DNA of 35,582 nt from Actinomycetes bacterium (lineage in GTDB: Bacteria; Actinomycetota; Thermoleophilia; Solirubrobacterales; Solirubrobacteraceae), in the NCBI GenBank assembly GCA_021846845.1, contig JAJZWB010000026.1:1-35582 (forward strand), written 5' to 3'. Made by a program: the position numbers and the translations under genes. The notes beneath the pieces were generated by a model. It made no database searches and was not told where the DNA came from. It saw only the letters and a program-made list of their open reading frames with translations. This document shows, piece by piece, positions 1-9,863 of this stretch; within the stretch, counting starts at the first letter, position 1; each line of letters opens with the position of its first letter.

Positions 1-166
1 ACAGCTCACGCGCGGCGTCCAGGATCCGCTGCCGGTTGCGCTGCGCGTCGCGGCGCAGAGGCCGGACCCCCGGTTCGGCTCCGGGATCCAGAGGCCGGAC
101 CCCCGGTCGGGCTCCGGGATCGACTCGGTCGGAGGCCTCCTGCTCGACTGCGACCGAGCGCTGCAT
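1..166 (-). CDS. TetR-family regulator, N-terminal fragment (cut by window edge)
   Basis: Reading the minus strand from an ATG at 166 gives 55 codons running off the window edge. Residues 38-55 (RRDAQRNRQRILDAAREL) are the classic first helix of a TetR DNA-binding domain, so this is the start of a TetR-type repressor; ligand and targets cannot be told. The first 37 residues are an unusual extension containing an 11-residue unit, DPGARPGVRPL then DPGAEPGVRPL, made by a 33-bp tandem duplication. A TAAGAT hexamer lies 11 bases upstream of the ATG and could be the -10 box, giving a very short leader. The gene lies downstream of ppdK on the same strand, 77 bp from it. The family call is good; the start is less certain because the repeat extension could be partly untranslated. 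Confidence 0.72.
   Translation of the reverse strand, partial: MQRSVAVEQEASDRVDPGARPGVRPLDPGAEPGVRPLRRDAQRNRQRILDAAREL
56..121. repeat. 33-bp direct tandem repeat, two copies
   Basis: Units at 56-88 and 89-121 are nearly identical, differing at a few adjacent bases. The unit is eleven codons long, so the duplication keeps the frame of the TetR gene read on the minus strand and doubles a Pro/Gly/Arg segment ahead of its DNA-binding domain. Confidence 0.9.
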
Positions 167-243
167 CTCTGACGTCGATCTTAGACCGCCGAGACGAAGA
201 CCGGATGAAGAAGCTCCGGTTCGCAGCGCAGGCGAGTGGGTGC

Positions 244-2883
<2,640 letters not shown>

Positions 2884-2889
2884 GTCGGG

Positions 2890-2895
2890 ATCCTA
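2890..2895 (-). promoter_or_regulatory. putative -10 box of ppdK (leaderless)
   Basis: TAGGAT on the minus strand ends six bases before the GTG start of ppdK, so transcription would begin at or next to the start codon. No convincing -35 box is visible. The same spacing recurs at several other genes in the window. Confidence 0.5.
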
Positions 2896-2923
2896 TCCGG
2901 ATCGCCGGTCGCGGGGAGATCGG

Positions 2924-3985
2924 TCAGCCGCGCGCCGCGAGCGCCCGGTCAGCCGGCGGCCGGCCGGAGCGGAGCGTGCGCCGCGGCAGATCGAACGCAT
3001 CGGCGATCAGCTCGTAGGAGCGCCGCCGCAGCGCGTGGTCGTGGGTGATCGTGACGACGATCGCCTCGTCTGCGCCGTAGTCCGATACGACCTGCTCGAT
3101 CCCCGCCCGCACCTTCTCCGGCGAGCCGACGACGCCCCGGCGCCCGGGGATGTCGCCGGACGCGCTCAGGCGGGCCTCGCGCGCGAGGAAGTCGACGGCG
3201 ACCTCGGGCGGGGGCACCGGGATCAGCCGCCCGCGCCGCAGCAGCGTGAACGTCATCCGGCTGCTCGAGGCCAGGAACTCGGCCTCCTCCTCGGTCGGTG
3301 CCGCCAGCGCCCAGACCGCGACCGCGGTGCGCGGGGCGCGAAGGTCCCGTACGGGCGCGAACCGCTCCCTGTAGAGCGCCGCGATCTCGGCCCCGTGGGG
3401 GTTGATGAAGTCGGCGAACGCGTACCTGAGCCCAAGCTCGCCCGCCCAGATCGCGCTCTGCTGCGACGAGCCGAGGAGCCAGGGGACCGGCAGCGCCGGG
3501 CGGCCCGGCAGAGTCGCCGCCAGATGGCCGAAGGGGTGGTCCTCGGGGAGGTCGTCCTCCAGGTAGGCGAGCAGCTCCGCGAGCTGCTGGGGAAAGTCGT
3601 CCGGGGCGGCCTGCCGGCGGTCGCGCTGCAGCGCGAAGGTGGTCAGCGGATCCGTGCCGGCTGCGCGTCCGAGCCCGAGGTCGATCCGATCCTCGAACAG
3701 CGCAGCCAGGACCGTGAAGGACTCCGCCACCTTCAGCGGGCTGTAGTGGGGCAGCATCACCCCCCCGGAGCCGACCCGGATCGACTCGGTGGCCGCGGCG
3801 ACCGGGCCGATCAGCACCTCGGGGGAGGGGCCGGCGAGCATCGGACCGCCATGATGCTCGGCGAGCCAGTAGCGGTGAAAGCCGAGTTCGTCGGCGAGCC
3901 TCGCCAGGCCGATCGTGTCGTGCAGCGCCCTGGCGCCGGTGGAGCCCTCGGGGATCGGGGACTGGTCCAGGACCGACAGCAGCAT
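2924..3985 (-). CDS. luciferase-like (LLM class) flavin-dependent oxidoreductase, MsnO8 type
   Basis: The 353-residue protein begins MLLSVLDQSPIPEG, the usual opening of the MsnO8-type branch of bacterial luciferase-like monooxygenases, followed by LADELGFHRYWLAEHHGG (residues about 30-48), which lines the flavin site. These cytoplasmic TIM-barrel enzymes use reduced FMN or F420; the substrate here is unknown. The open frame continues far upstream, but that part is the shadow of the divergent ketosynthase gene. The ATG at 3985 is chosen because the conserved family start falls exactly there and TAGGAT lies seven bases ahead. It is divergent from the ketosynthase/reductase operon, an arrangement that invites the idea of an aldehyde or acyl substrate, as in lux systems, but nothing in the sequence proves this. 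Confidence 0.9.
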   Translation of the reverse strand: MLLSVLDQSPIPEGSTGARALHDTIGLARLADELGFHRYWLAEHHGGPMLAGPSPEVLIGPVAAATESIRVGSGGVMLPHYSPLKVAESFTVLAALFEDRIDLGLGRAAGTDPLTTFALQRDRRQAAPDDFPQQLAELLAYLEDDLPEDHPFGHLAATLPGRPALPVPWLLGSSQQSAIWAGELGLRYAFADFINPHGAEIAALYRERFAPVRDLRAPRTAVAVWALAAPTEEEAEFLASSSRMTFTLLRRGRLIPVPPPEVAVDFLAREARLSASGDIPGRRGVVGSPEKVRAGIEQVVSDYGADEAIVVTITHDHALRRRSYELIADAFDLPRRTLRSGRPPADRALAARG

Positions 3986-3992
3986 CCTCAAG

Positions 3993-3998
3993 ATCCTA
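3993..3998 (-). promoter_or_regulatory. putative -10 box of the LLM gene (leaderless)
   Basis: TAGGAT on the minus strand is followed by seven bases and the ATG at 3985. A GAGG directly abuts the ATG, too close for a normal ribosome site, so leaderless initiation is the simpler reading. Confidence 0.45.
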
Positions 3999-4003
3999 GA
4001 GGC

Positions 4004-4029
4004 GCGCGCGCCGGCCGTCCGGCGCGCGC
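4004..4029. other. perfect 11-bp inverted repeat between divergent genes
   Basis: The arms 4004-4014 and 4019-4029 are perfectly complementary (alternating GC ending in CCGG) around the loop CCGT. It sits in the 127-bp gap between the LLM gene and the ketosynthase gene. It may be an operator, a leader hairpin, or only a GC-rich palindrome; there is no T-tract. Confidence 0.45.
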
Positions 4030-4112
4030 CGTGGGCTCGAACCCCCCGAGTGTCTGGTTCTGCGTCCCTGCCGCTCGCATCCGCCTCCGCGATCGCGCAG
4101 CTTTCCGGCTTC

Positions 4113-5117
4113 ATGACGGCGTTCGTGTCCCTCGAGCCGGAGCTGAAGGCTCGTCTGCAGGCGCCGCCCCGCGCGGGCGCGGCGATCGCGGCGGTCGCGA
4201 CCAGCGTTCCGGAGCGGGTCGTCTCCAGCGTCTCGATCGGCGCTCGGCTTGGCGTCGGCGAGGATTGGATCGAGCGCCGGACCGGGATTCGCAACCGGCG
4301 CGTGGCCGACGATTCCGAGCGGCTCGAGACCCACGCGGCGCAGGCGGCGCGGCTCGCGCTCGCCAGGGCCGGCATGAAGGCGACCGACGTCGACCTCGTG
4401 ATCGTCGCGACCACCACCTCGGACGAGCTGATGCCCGGCGCCGCGCCGCTGGTCGCGCATGCGCTCGGCGCGACGGCGGCGGGGGCGTTCGACGTCGGCT
4501 CGGCCTGCACCGGCTTCCTGTCCGCGCTGGCCGTCGGCGCCGGCCAGGTTGAGGCCGGACGGTCGCGGTGCGCGGTCGTGATCGGGGCGGACTTCATGTC
4601 GCGCGTCACCGACCCGTTGGATCGCGGCACGGCGGCCGTGTTCGCCGACGGCGCGGGAGCCGCAGTGCTCGTCAGGGCGCCGGGACCGGCCCGGATCGGC
4701 CCGGTCGTGCTCGGCGCCGACGGCGCCGGGGCCGACCACATCCGTGTCGAGCGCAGCGACCAGACGATTCGGATGCGCGGCCACGAGACGTTCCGGGAGG
4801 CGGTGGCCCGGCTCACCCTCTGCACCCACCAGGCGGTGCGCGCGGCGGGGGTGACGCTCGACGAGGTCGACCTGTTCGTCTACCACCAGGCCAACGGCCG
4901 GATCCTCTCCGCGGTCGGCGAACGGCTGGCTGTCGACCCGGCGCGGGTCGCTGACTGCATCGGCGAGTACGGCAACACCGGCGCGGCGACGCTGCCGCTG
5001 GCGCTCGCCGAGAGCGAGCTCGCCGGCCGTCTGGAGCCGGGTCACAAGGTCCTGCTGGGCGCGTTCGGCGCGGGCTTCACCTGGGGCGCCGGGGTCGTCG
5101 AGTGGGGATGCCCGTGA
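4113..5117 (+). CDS. 3-oxoacyl-ACP synthase III (FabH-like ketosynthase)
   Basis: The 334-residue thiolase-fold protein matches FabH in length. All three catalytic residues are present: Cys132 in GSACTGF, His258 in VYHQANGRI and Asn288 in EYGNTGAA, and the 30-residue His-Asn spacing matches E. coli FabH. The N-terminal IERRTGIRNRR is also typical. It should condense an acyl-CoA starter with malonyl-ACP or a similar extender with decarboxylation. The ATG at 4113 is chosen because it gives the normal FabH N-terminus; earlier codons overlap the LLM gene. No Shine-Dalgarno is evident. It is the first gene of an eight-gene run, with the carboxyltransferase 40 bp downstream, so it may be a pathway-specific enzyme and not the housekeeping FabH. 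Confidence 0.93.
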   Translation: MTAFVSLEPELKARLQAPPRAGAAIAAVATSVPERVVSSVSIGARLGVGEDWIERRTGIRNRRVADDSERLETHAAQAARLALARAGMKATDVDLVIVATTTSDELMPGAAPLVAHALGATAAGAFDVGSACTGFLSALAVGAGQVEAGRSRCAVVIGADFMSRVTDPLDRGTAAVFADGAGAAVLVRAPGPARIGPVVLGADGAGADHIRVERSDQTIRMRGHETFREAVARLTLCTHQAVRAAGVTLDEVDLFVYHQANGRILSAVGERLAVDPARVADCIGEYGNTGAATLPLALAESELAGRLEPGHKVLLGAFGAGFTWGAGVVEWGCP

Positions 5118-5157
5118 GCGCGCGCCGGCCGGCCGTGAAGCCGTCGAAGGGGTGCCG

Positions 5158-6573
5158 GTGACCGCGCTCGCCGAACCGGTCGCCCCGCCACTGTCGCCGC
5201 TGGAGCGCCTCGAGGCGCTCTGCGACCGCGACTCGCTGCACCTGATCCGCACCGAGGTCGTGTCCGGCGCGATGGGCGACCGCGCCCGGCTCGGCGACGG
5301 CGTGCTCGGCGGCGCGGGGACGATCGACGGCCGGCCGGTCTTCTGCTACGCGCAGGACCCGGGCTACGCGGGCGGCTCGCTGGGCGAGGCGCACGCCGAC
5401 ACGATCGTGCGAGTCCTGGAGCTGGCGGGGCGCTCGCGCGCGCCCGTGGTCGGCTTCGTGTCCTCGGGTGGAGCGCGGATGCAGGAGGGCATCGATGCGC
5501 TCGCCGGCTACGCGCGCGTCTTCCGCCACACGGTCTCGCTGTCGGGCCGGGTGCCGCAGGTCTCGGTCGTCACCGGCGTCTCCGCCGGGGGCGGCGCGTA
5601 CTCGCCCGCGCTGACCGACTGGATCGTGATGACCGAGGCCTCCAGCATGTTCCTGACCGGCCCCGGGGTCGTGCGCGAGGTGCTGGGCGAGGACGTCGAC
5701 GCGGCCACGCTCGGCGGTGCCCGCGTGCACCGGCGCAACGGGGTCTGCCAGTTCGTGGCCCGCGACGACCACGACGCCGGCCGGCTGGTGCGCGACCTGC
5801 TCTCCCACCTCCCGTCGCACAGCGGCGGTCCGATCCCGGTGATCGAGCGCGAGCCGCCGGCGGGGCACGACCCGGGCGCGATCGTGCCCGCCGACCAGCG
5901 CAGCGTCTACGACGTGCGGGAGGTGATCGCAGCGCTGGTCGACGGCGGCCGGCTGCTGGAGAGCTCCGCCGGCTGGGCCCGCAACCTGGTCACCGGCTTC
6001 GCGCGGATCGACGGCGCGACGGTCGGCGTCATCGCCAACCAGCCCCGCCATCTGGGCGGGGTGCTGGATGCGGCTAGCTCCGAGAAGGGAGCCCGGTTCG
6101 TCTCCAAGTGCGACGCCTTCGGCATCCCGATGGTGGTGCTGGTCGACACGCCCGGGTACATGCCCGGAACCCGGCAGGAGTCCGCCGGCGTGATCCGGCT
6201 CGGCGCGACGTTCGTGCACGCCTTCGCCGGCGCGACCGTGCCGCGCTTCACCGTGGTGCTGCGCAAGGCGTTCGGCGGCGCGTTCATCACGATGAACTCC
6301 AGGGACCTGGGGGCCGACTGCGTGTTCGCCTGGCCGCAGGCGCAGATCGGCGTGATGGGCGCGCGACCGGCGGTCGGCGTGATCCACCGCCGCGAGCTCG
6401 CGGCGGCCGCGGACCCGGAGGCCGAGCGCGACCGGCTGTCGGATCACTACGCCAGGACGTGGCTGCGTCCGGAGGTCGCGGCCGCGCGGGGCCACGTCGA
6501 CGAGGTGATCGAGCCGCGCGACACCCGCGCGAGGCTGGTCTGGGCGCTGCGGTCGCTGGGGTCGAGGCGATGA
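5158..6573 (+). CDS. acyl-CoA carboxylase carboxyltransferase (beta) subunit
   Basis: The 471-residue protein has both crotonase-fold halves of a biotin-dependent carboxyltransferase. The N half has the oxyanion-hole motifs SSGGARMQEG and TGVSAGGGAYSPA; the C half has VDTPGYMPGTRQE, RKAFGGAFITMNS and AWPQAQIGVMGARPA. This type moves CO2 from biotin to acetyl-, propionyl- or longer acyl-CoA, supplying malonyl- or methylmalonyl-type extenders. It is about 40 residues shorter than typical PccB. No biotin carboxylase or biotin carrier gene is in the window, so the partner must be encoded elsewhere. GTG at 5158 is preferred over GTG at 5152 because GAAGGGG lies at a proper distance only from the former. 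Its stop overlaps the next start (ATGA), implying translational coupling. Confidence 0.92.
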   Translation: MTALAEPVAPPLSPLERLEALCDRDSLHLIRTEVVSGAMGDRARLGDGVLGGAGTIDGRPVFCYAQDPGYAGGSLGEAHADTIVRVLELAGRSRAPVVGFVSSGGARMQEGIDALAGYARVFRHTVSLSGRVPQVSVVTGVSAGGGAYSPALTDWIVMTEASSMFLTGPGVVREVLGEDVDAATLGGARVHRRNGVCQFVARDDHDAGRLVRDLLSHLPSHSGGPIPVIEREPPAGHDPGAIVPADQRSVYDVREVIAALVDGGRLLESSAGWARNLVTGFARIDGATVGVIANQPRHLGGVLDAASSEKGARFVSKCDAFGIPMVVLVDTPGYMPGTRQESAGVIRLGATFVHAFAGATVPRFTVVLRKAFGGAFITMNSRDLGADCVFAWPQAQIGVMGARPAVGVIHRRELAAAADPEAERDRLSDHYARTWLRPEVAAARGHVDEVIEPRDTRARLVWALRSLGSRR

Positions 6574-7739
6574 GCGCCGACCGCGTGACCGGACTCGACG
6601 GCGCGGTGCTGCTGACCGGCGTTACCGGGTTCGTCGGGATGGCGCTGCTCGAGCGCTGGCTGGAGCGGACCGACCGCGACGTGGTCGTCCTCGTCCGCGC
6701 CGCCTGCCCGCGAGCCGCGGGATCGAGGGTCGACGCGGTGCTGGAGGACCTGTTCGGCGATCGCGCGGTCGAGTACGCGCCGCGCGTGCGGGCGTTCGCC
6801 GCCGACATGACCGCTCCGGGGCTCGGGCTGGACCGGCGTGAGCGGGACGAGATCGCCGAGCGCGTGACGACGATCGTCCACAGCGCCGCGTCGGTGTCGT
6901 TCTCGCTCGGGCTCGACGAGTCACGCGCGATCAACCTGGAGGGCACCCGCCGGATGCTGGAGCTCGCCGGCGCCGCCCAGTCGCGCGGCGGACTGGACCA
7001 CTACGGGCAGGTCTCCACCGCCTACGTCGCGGGCGACCACCCGGGCAGCTTCTCCGAAGCCGACCACGACGTCGGGCAGGAGTTCCACAACCACTACGAG
7101 CGCTCGAAGTTCGAGTCCGAGCTGCTGGTGCGCTCGCAGGAGGGCCTGCCGTTCACGATCCTGCGGCCCAGCATCGTCGTCGGCGACCGCCTGACCGGAT
7201 GGACGGCCTCGTTCAACGTGCTCTACTGGCCGCTGCGGGCGCTCTCACGGGGACTGTTCACGGCGATCCCGGCCGTTCTCTCATCGCCGGTCGACGCGGT
7301 CTCGATCGACTACGTCGCGGACGCCATCCACGAGCTCGTGGAGGCCGGGCCCGGCGTGGGGGAGACCTACCACCTGACCGCCGGCCCGCACTGCTCCTCG
7401 ATCGCCGAGCTCGCCGTGCTCGCGAGCCGCTACTTCGGCGTGCCGGAGCCGCGCGTGGTCTCGCCTGAGGAGTTCGGCCGGCTGACGCTCCCTCACGCCC
7501 AGCGCGAGGCGCTGGCGGCGGGCGCCGAGTACTTCCCGTACTTCTGCATGGAGGGTTCGTTCGACGACCGCGCGACGCGCGCGCGCCTGGAGCCGCTCGG
7601 GATCACGACCCTGCCGCTGCGCGACTACATCGACACGCTGCTTGACTTCGCCACCCTGAGCCGCTGGGGCAAGCGGCCGGTCGCCAGGGCGCAGACGCTC
7701 GCCGAGGCGCGCTCGTTCCCGCTGAGGGCCGCGTCGTGA
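6570..7739 (+). CDS. extended SDR, thioester-reductase-like (NAD_binding_4) oxidoreductase
   Basis: The 389-residue protein starts with the Rossmann motif TGVTGFVG (about residues 16-23) and has an SDR active site with HSAASVSF, a Ser/Thr in QVSTAYVAG and Tyr/Lys in YERSK. The architecture matches the male-sterility/thioester-reductase branch, which reduces acyl-CoA or acyl-carrier thioesters to aldehyde or alcohol with NAD(P)H. It is a free-standing reductase with no adenylation or carrier domain. Its ATG overlaps the carboxyltransferase stop, and its own stop overlaps the next GTG, so it is firmly in the operon. Reductive release of an acyl product made by the neighbouring ketosynthase is the natural inference; a sugar-epimerase-like role is less likely but not excluded. 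Confidence 0.82.
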   Translation: MSADRVTGLDGAVLLTGVTGFVGMALLERWLERTDRDVVVLVRAACPRAAGSRVDAVLEDLFGDRAVEYAPRVRAFAADMTAPGLGLDRRERDEIAERVTTIVHSAASVSFSLGLDESRAINLEGTRRMLELAGAAQSRGGLDHYGQVSTAYVAGDHPGSFSEADHDVGQEFHNHYERSKFESELLVRSQEGLPFTILRPSIVVGDRLTGWTASFNVLYWPLRALSRGLFTAIPAVLSSPVDAVSIDYVADAIHELVEAGPGVGETYHLTAGPHCSSIAELAVLASRYFGVPEPRVVSPEEFGRLTLPHAQREALAAGAEYFPYFCMEGSFDDRATRARLEPLGITTLPLRDYIDTLLDFATLSRWGKRPVARAQTLAEARSFPLRAAS

Positions 7740-7975
7740 CCGCCCTGCCGGCCGACGTGGCGCGGTTTCGCCCCGACGATCCGGAGCCGCTGGTCGTCGC
7801 CGCGCTCGCCTGCCCGGTGTGCCTGCGCTGTGAGGGCGTGCGGTGCGTCGATAGCCTGGACGGCTACGATCCGTCGGTCCGATGCCTGTGCACCTCATGT
7901 CAGGCGCGGTGGCGCGTCTACCTGACGCCCGAGCAGGCGCTGAGGCTGTCCCTGACGCACGCTCACGCCGCCTGA
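7736..7975 (+). CDS. small cysteine-rich (zinc-ribbon-like) protein, unknown function
   Basis: I do not recognise this 79-residue protein. It has CPVCLRC near residues 26-32 and CLCTSC near 50-55, with another Cys between, a layout that could hold one zinc as a ribbon; the rest is short and charged, with no membrane segment. It starts at a GTG that overlaps the reductase stop (GTGA), so it is translationally coupled and probably real. Possible roles are an acyl-transfer or carrier accessory protein, or a regulator of the operon; the sequence does not decide. The coupling argues that its product acts with the reductase. Confidence 0.72.
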   Translation: MTALPADVARFRPDDPEPLVVAALACPVCLRCEGVRCVDSLDGYDPSVRCLCTSCQARWRVYLTPEQALRLSLTHAHAA

Positions 7976-8003
7976 GGGCCACACGCTCCGCCGGAGCGGA
8001 CCG

Positions 8004-9134
8004 GTGACCGTCGGCGTGCCGGCCGACCCCGGCGCCGGCCTGGGTATCGACGCTCTGGAGCTGTTCGTGGAGGTGCTCTCGCAGTCCGACCCGGGCGCGG
8101 CCGTCGACGGCTTCTACGACCACCTCTGCGAGGCAGTCTGCCGGCTCGCGCGGATGCGCCGCGCCGTGATCTTCCGCTACGACGCCGCCAGCCGCCGCGT
8201 GCGCGCGGCGGGTGCGCACGGGATGGCGATCGAGCGCTTCGCGGGCGCGTACGTGACCGTCGATTCGGCCCCGATCGCGGCGCAGGCGATCCGCGCCGAC
8301 AGCGTCATCGAGGTGGTGGGCGACCTCTCCGGCCAGGTGCCCGACGAGTTCGCGGCGCTGGTCGCCGAGCCGGCCCGCCTGGTGTGCGCGCCGATGGCCG
8401 CGGCCGGCCGCGCCTTCGGCGTGATCCTCGCAGACCGGCCGATGAGCGACCCGCCGCTGCACGACGCCGACCGGCGGCTGCTGTGGACGCTGGGCAAGGC
8501 CGCGGCGCTGGCCTCCGTCGCCCGGATCGTCTCGACCCAGTTCGAGAAGGCCGGCCAGCTTGAGCAGCGGATCGACCTCGCCCGGGAGATCCACGAGGGC
8601 GTCATCCAGCGCCTCTTCGGCGTCTCGATGGCGCTGGACGGAGACGGCGAGCTGGGGGAGCACGCGCGGCGGCGGTGCGCCGAGGAGACCCAGTCGGCCC
8701 TCAGCGAGCTGCGTGCGGCGCTCCAGCGGCCGCTGGGCCGCGTCCCGCGCGCGACCGGCACGACCCTGGTGAACGAGGTGCGGCGGCTGGCTGTGGCGCA
8801 CCCAGACCTGGGGTTGCGGCTCGACCGGGGCTCCGCCGAGGACGTGCCGCCCTCGCTTGAGCCGCTGGCGCAGTCGGTGCTGATCGAGGCGGTGCGCAAC
8901 GCGGCCAAGCACGCCCGCCCGGCCGTCGTCTCGGTGAGGATCGGCCGCCGCGAGGGCGCGTTCTGGATGGAGGTCGCCAACGACGGCGTGCAGGCGGCCC
9001 GCAGGCGCGCCGGGATGGGTCTCAGGCTGGCCTCGCTGGAGGCGCTGCAGTCGGGCGGGGTCCTCGAGTTCGGCGAGCGCGAGCCCGGAACCTGGCAGGT
9101 CCGTCTCGTCGTGCCCGTCGACGGCGATGAGTGA
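8004..9134 (+). CDS. GAF-domain sensor histidine kinase (NarL/DegS-type)
   Basis: The 376-residue protein is cytoplasmic, with no transmembrane segment. Residues about 20-180 form a GAF-type sensor. REIHEGVIQRLFG carries the phospho-acceptor His197 of a HisKA_3 dimerisation helix, although the usual H-D pair is H-E. The HATPase_c domain has an N box (EAVRNAAKHA) and a G box (GMGLRL). It should autophosphorylate and pass phosphate to the response regulator encoded next, which overlaps by eight bases. The start is GTG at 8004, 28 bp after the cysteine-rich gene. Its place in the ketosynthase operon suggests it senses a related metabolite or redox state. It resembles the kinase at 30804 in layout. 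Confidence 0.9.
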   Translation: MTVGVPADPGAGLGIDALELFVEVLSQSDPGAAVDGFYDHLCEAVCRLARMRRAVIFRYDAASRRVRAAGAHGMAIERFAGAYVTVDSAPIAAQAIRADSVIEVVGDLSGQVPDEFAALVAEPARLVCAPMAAAGRAFGVILADRPMSDPPLHDADRRLLWTLGKAAALASVARIVSTQFEKAGQLEQRIDLAREIHEGVIQRLFGVSMALDGDGELGEHARRRCAEETQSALSELRAALQRPLGRVPRATGTTLVNEVRRLAVAHPDLGLRLDRGSAEDVPPSLEPLAQSVLIEAVRNAAKHARPAVVSVRIGRREGAFWMEVANDGVQAARRRAGMGLRLASLEALQSGGVLEFGEREPGTWQVRLVVPVDGDE

Positions 9135-9807
9135 CCCGCGCACAACGTCCGCCGACGCCACCGGCGCGGACTCGCCGGCCGCCGTCGAGGGAGCCGCGCG
9201 CAGCGCGGACCGCCTCCGGGTGCTGGTGGTCGACGACCACGACGTCGTGCACTGGGGCTTTCGCCTGATGCTCAGCCAGCAGCCGTGGGTGCAGCGATGC
9301 ATCAGCGCCCGCACGGGGGACGAGGCGGTCGCGCTCGCCAGCCGCTACCGCCCCCACGTCGCGCTCGTCGACCTGTTCATCGGCGAGGAATCGGGGGCCG
9401 AGGTCTGCGAGCGGCTGAGATCCGCAGAGCCGGGCACCCGCGTGCTGCTGTTCTCCGGCGCCGGCGAGATCTCCGCTCAGGCCGCCCGCGCGGCCGGGGC
9501 CTCGGGCTTCGCCTACAAGGACTGGCCGGCGCGACGGATCGCCGCCGCGGTGCGGCTCGTGGGACTGGGCGGCACCGTGTTCGATCAGCCGGCCGGCGGG
9601 CGCACGGGCGCGCTCGGCCTGTCGGAGCGCGAGCGGGCGGTCCTGGAGCTGATCGCCTCCGGCGCCACCAACCCGGAGATCGGGGAGGCCCTGCACATCT
9701 CACGCCACACGGTCAAGGAGCACTCCAGCTCGCTGTACCGCAAGCTCGGCGTGCGCAACCGCACCGAGGCGGTCCAGCGCGCACAGCGACTGGGACTGCT
9801 GCCCTGA
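9127..9807 (+). CDS. NarL/FixJ-family response regulator
   Basis: The 226-residue protein has a receiver domain after a 33-residue Ala/Ser-rich lead: VVDDHDVVHWGF holds the acidic pocket, Asp82 (ALVDLF) is the phosphorylation site and YKDW holds the conserved Lys. A LuxR-type helix-turn-helix follows (LSERERAVLELIASG, then NPEIGEALHISRHTVKEH). It is the cognate partner of the upstream kinase, whose gene it overlaps by eight bases. Targets cannot be read from the window; autoregulation of this operon is plausible. Confidence 0.93.
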   Translation: MSDPRTTSADATGADSPAAVEGAARSADRLRVLVVDDHDVVHWGFRLMLSQQPWVQRCISARTGDEAVALASRYRPHVALVDLFIGEESGAEVCERLRSAEPGTRVLLFSGAGEISAQAARAAGASGFAYKDWPARRIAAAVRLVGLGGTVFDQPAGGRTGALGLSERERAVLELIASGATNPEIGEALHISRHTVKEHSSSLYRKLGVRNRTEAVQRAQRLGLLP

Positions 9808-9863
9808 CCCGGTGCCGGTAGGTTGCAGGGGGAGATGACCGTTCGCCGTCAGAGGAGCCGGAG

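Noticed and set aside
4031-4050. T-arm-like sequence (GGGCTCGAACCC, reverse strand GGGTTCGAGCCC) beside a GC hairpin, suggesting a tRNA gene or remnant
   Set aside because: The T-stem has mismatches and no anticodon or D arm can be folded in the neighbouring 60 bases on either strand.
2924-4825. A 633-residue version of the LLM protein
   Set aside because: The extra 280 residues are antisense to the ketosynthase gene, and the family start is at 3985.
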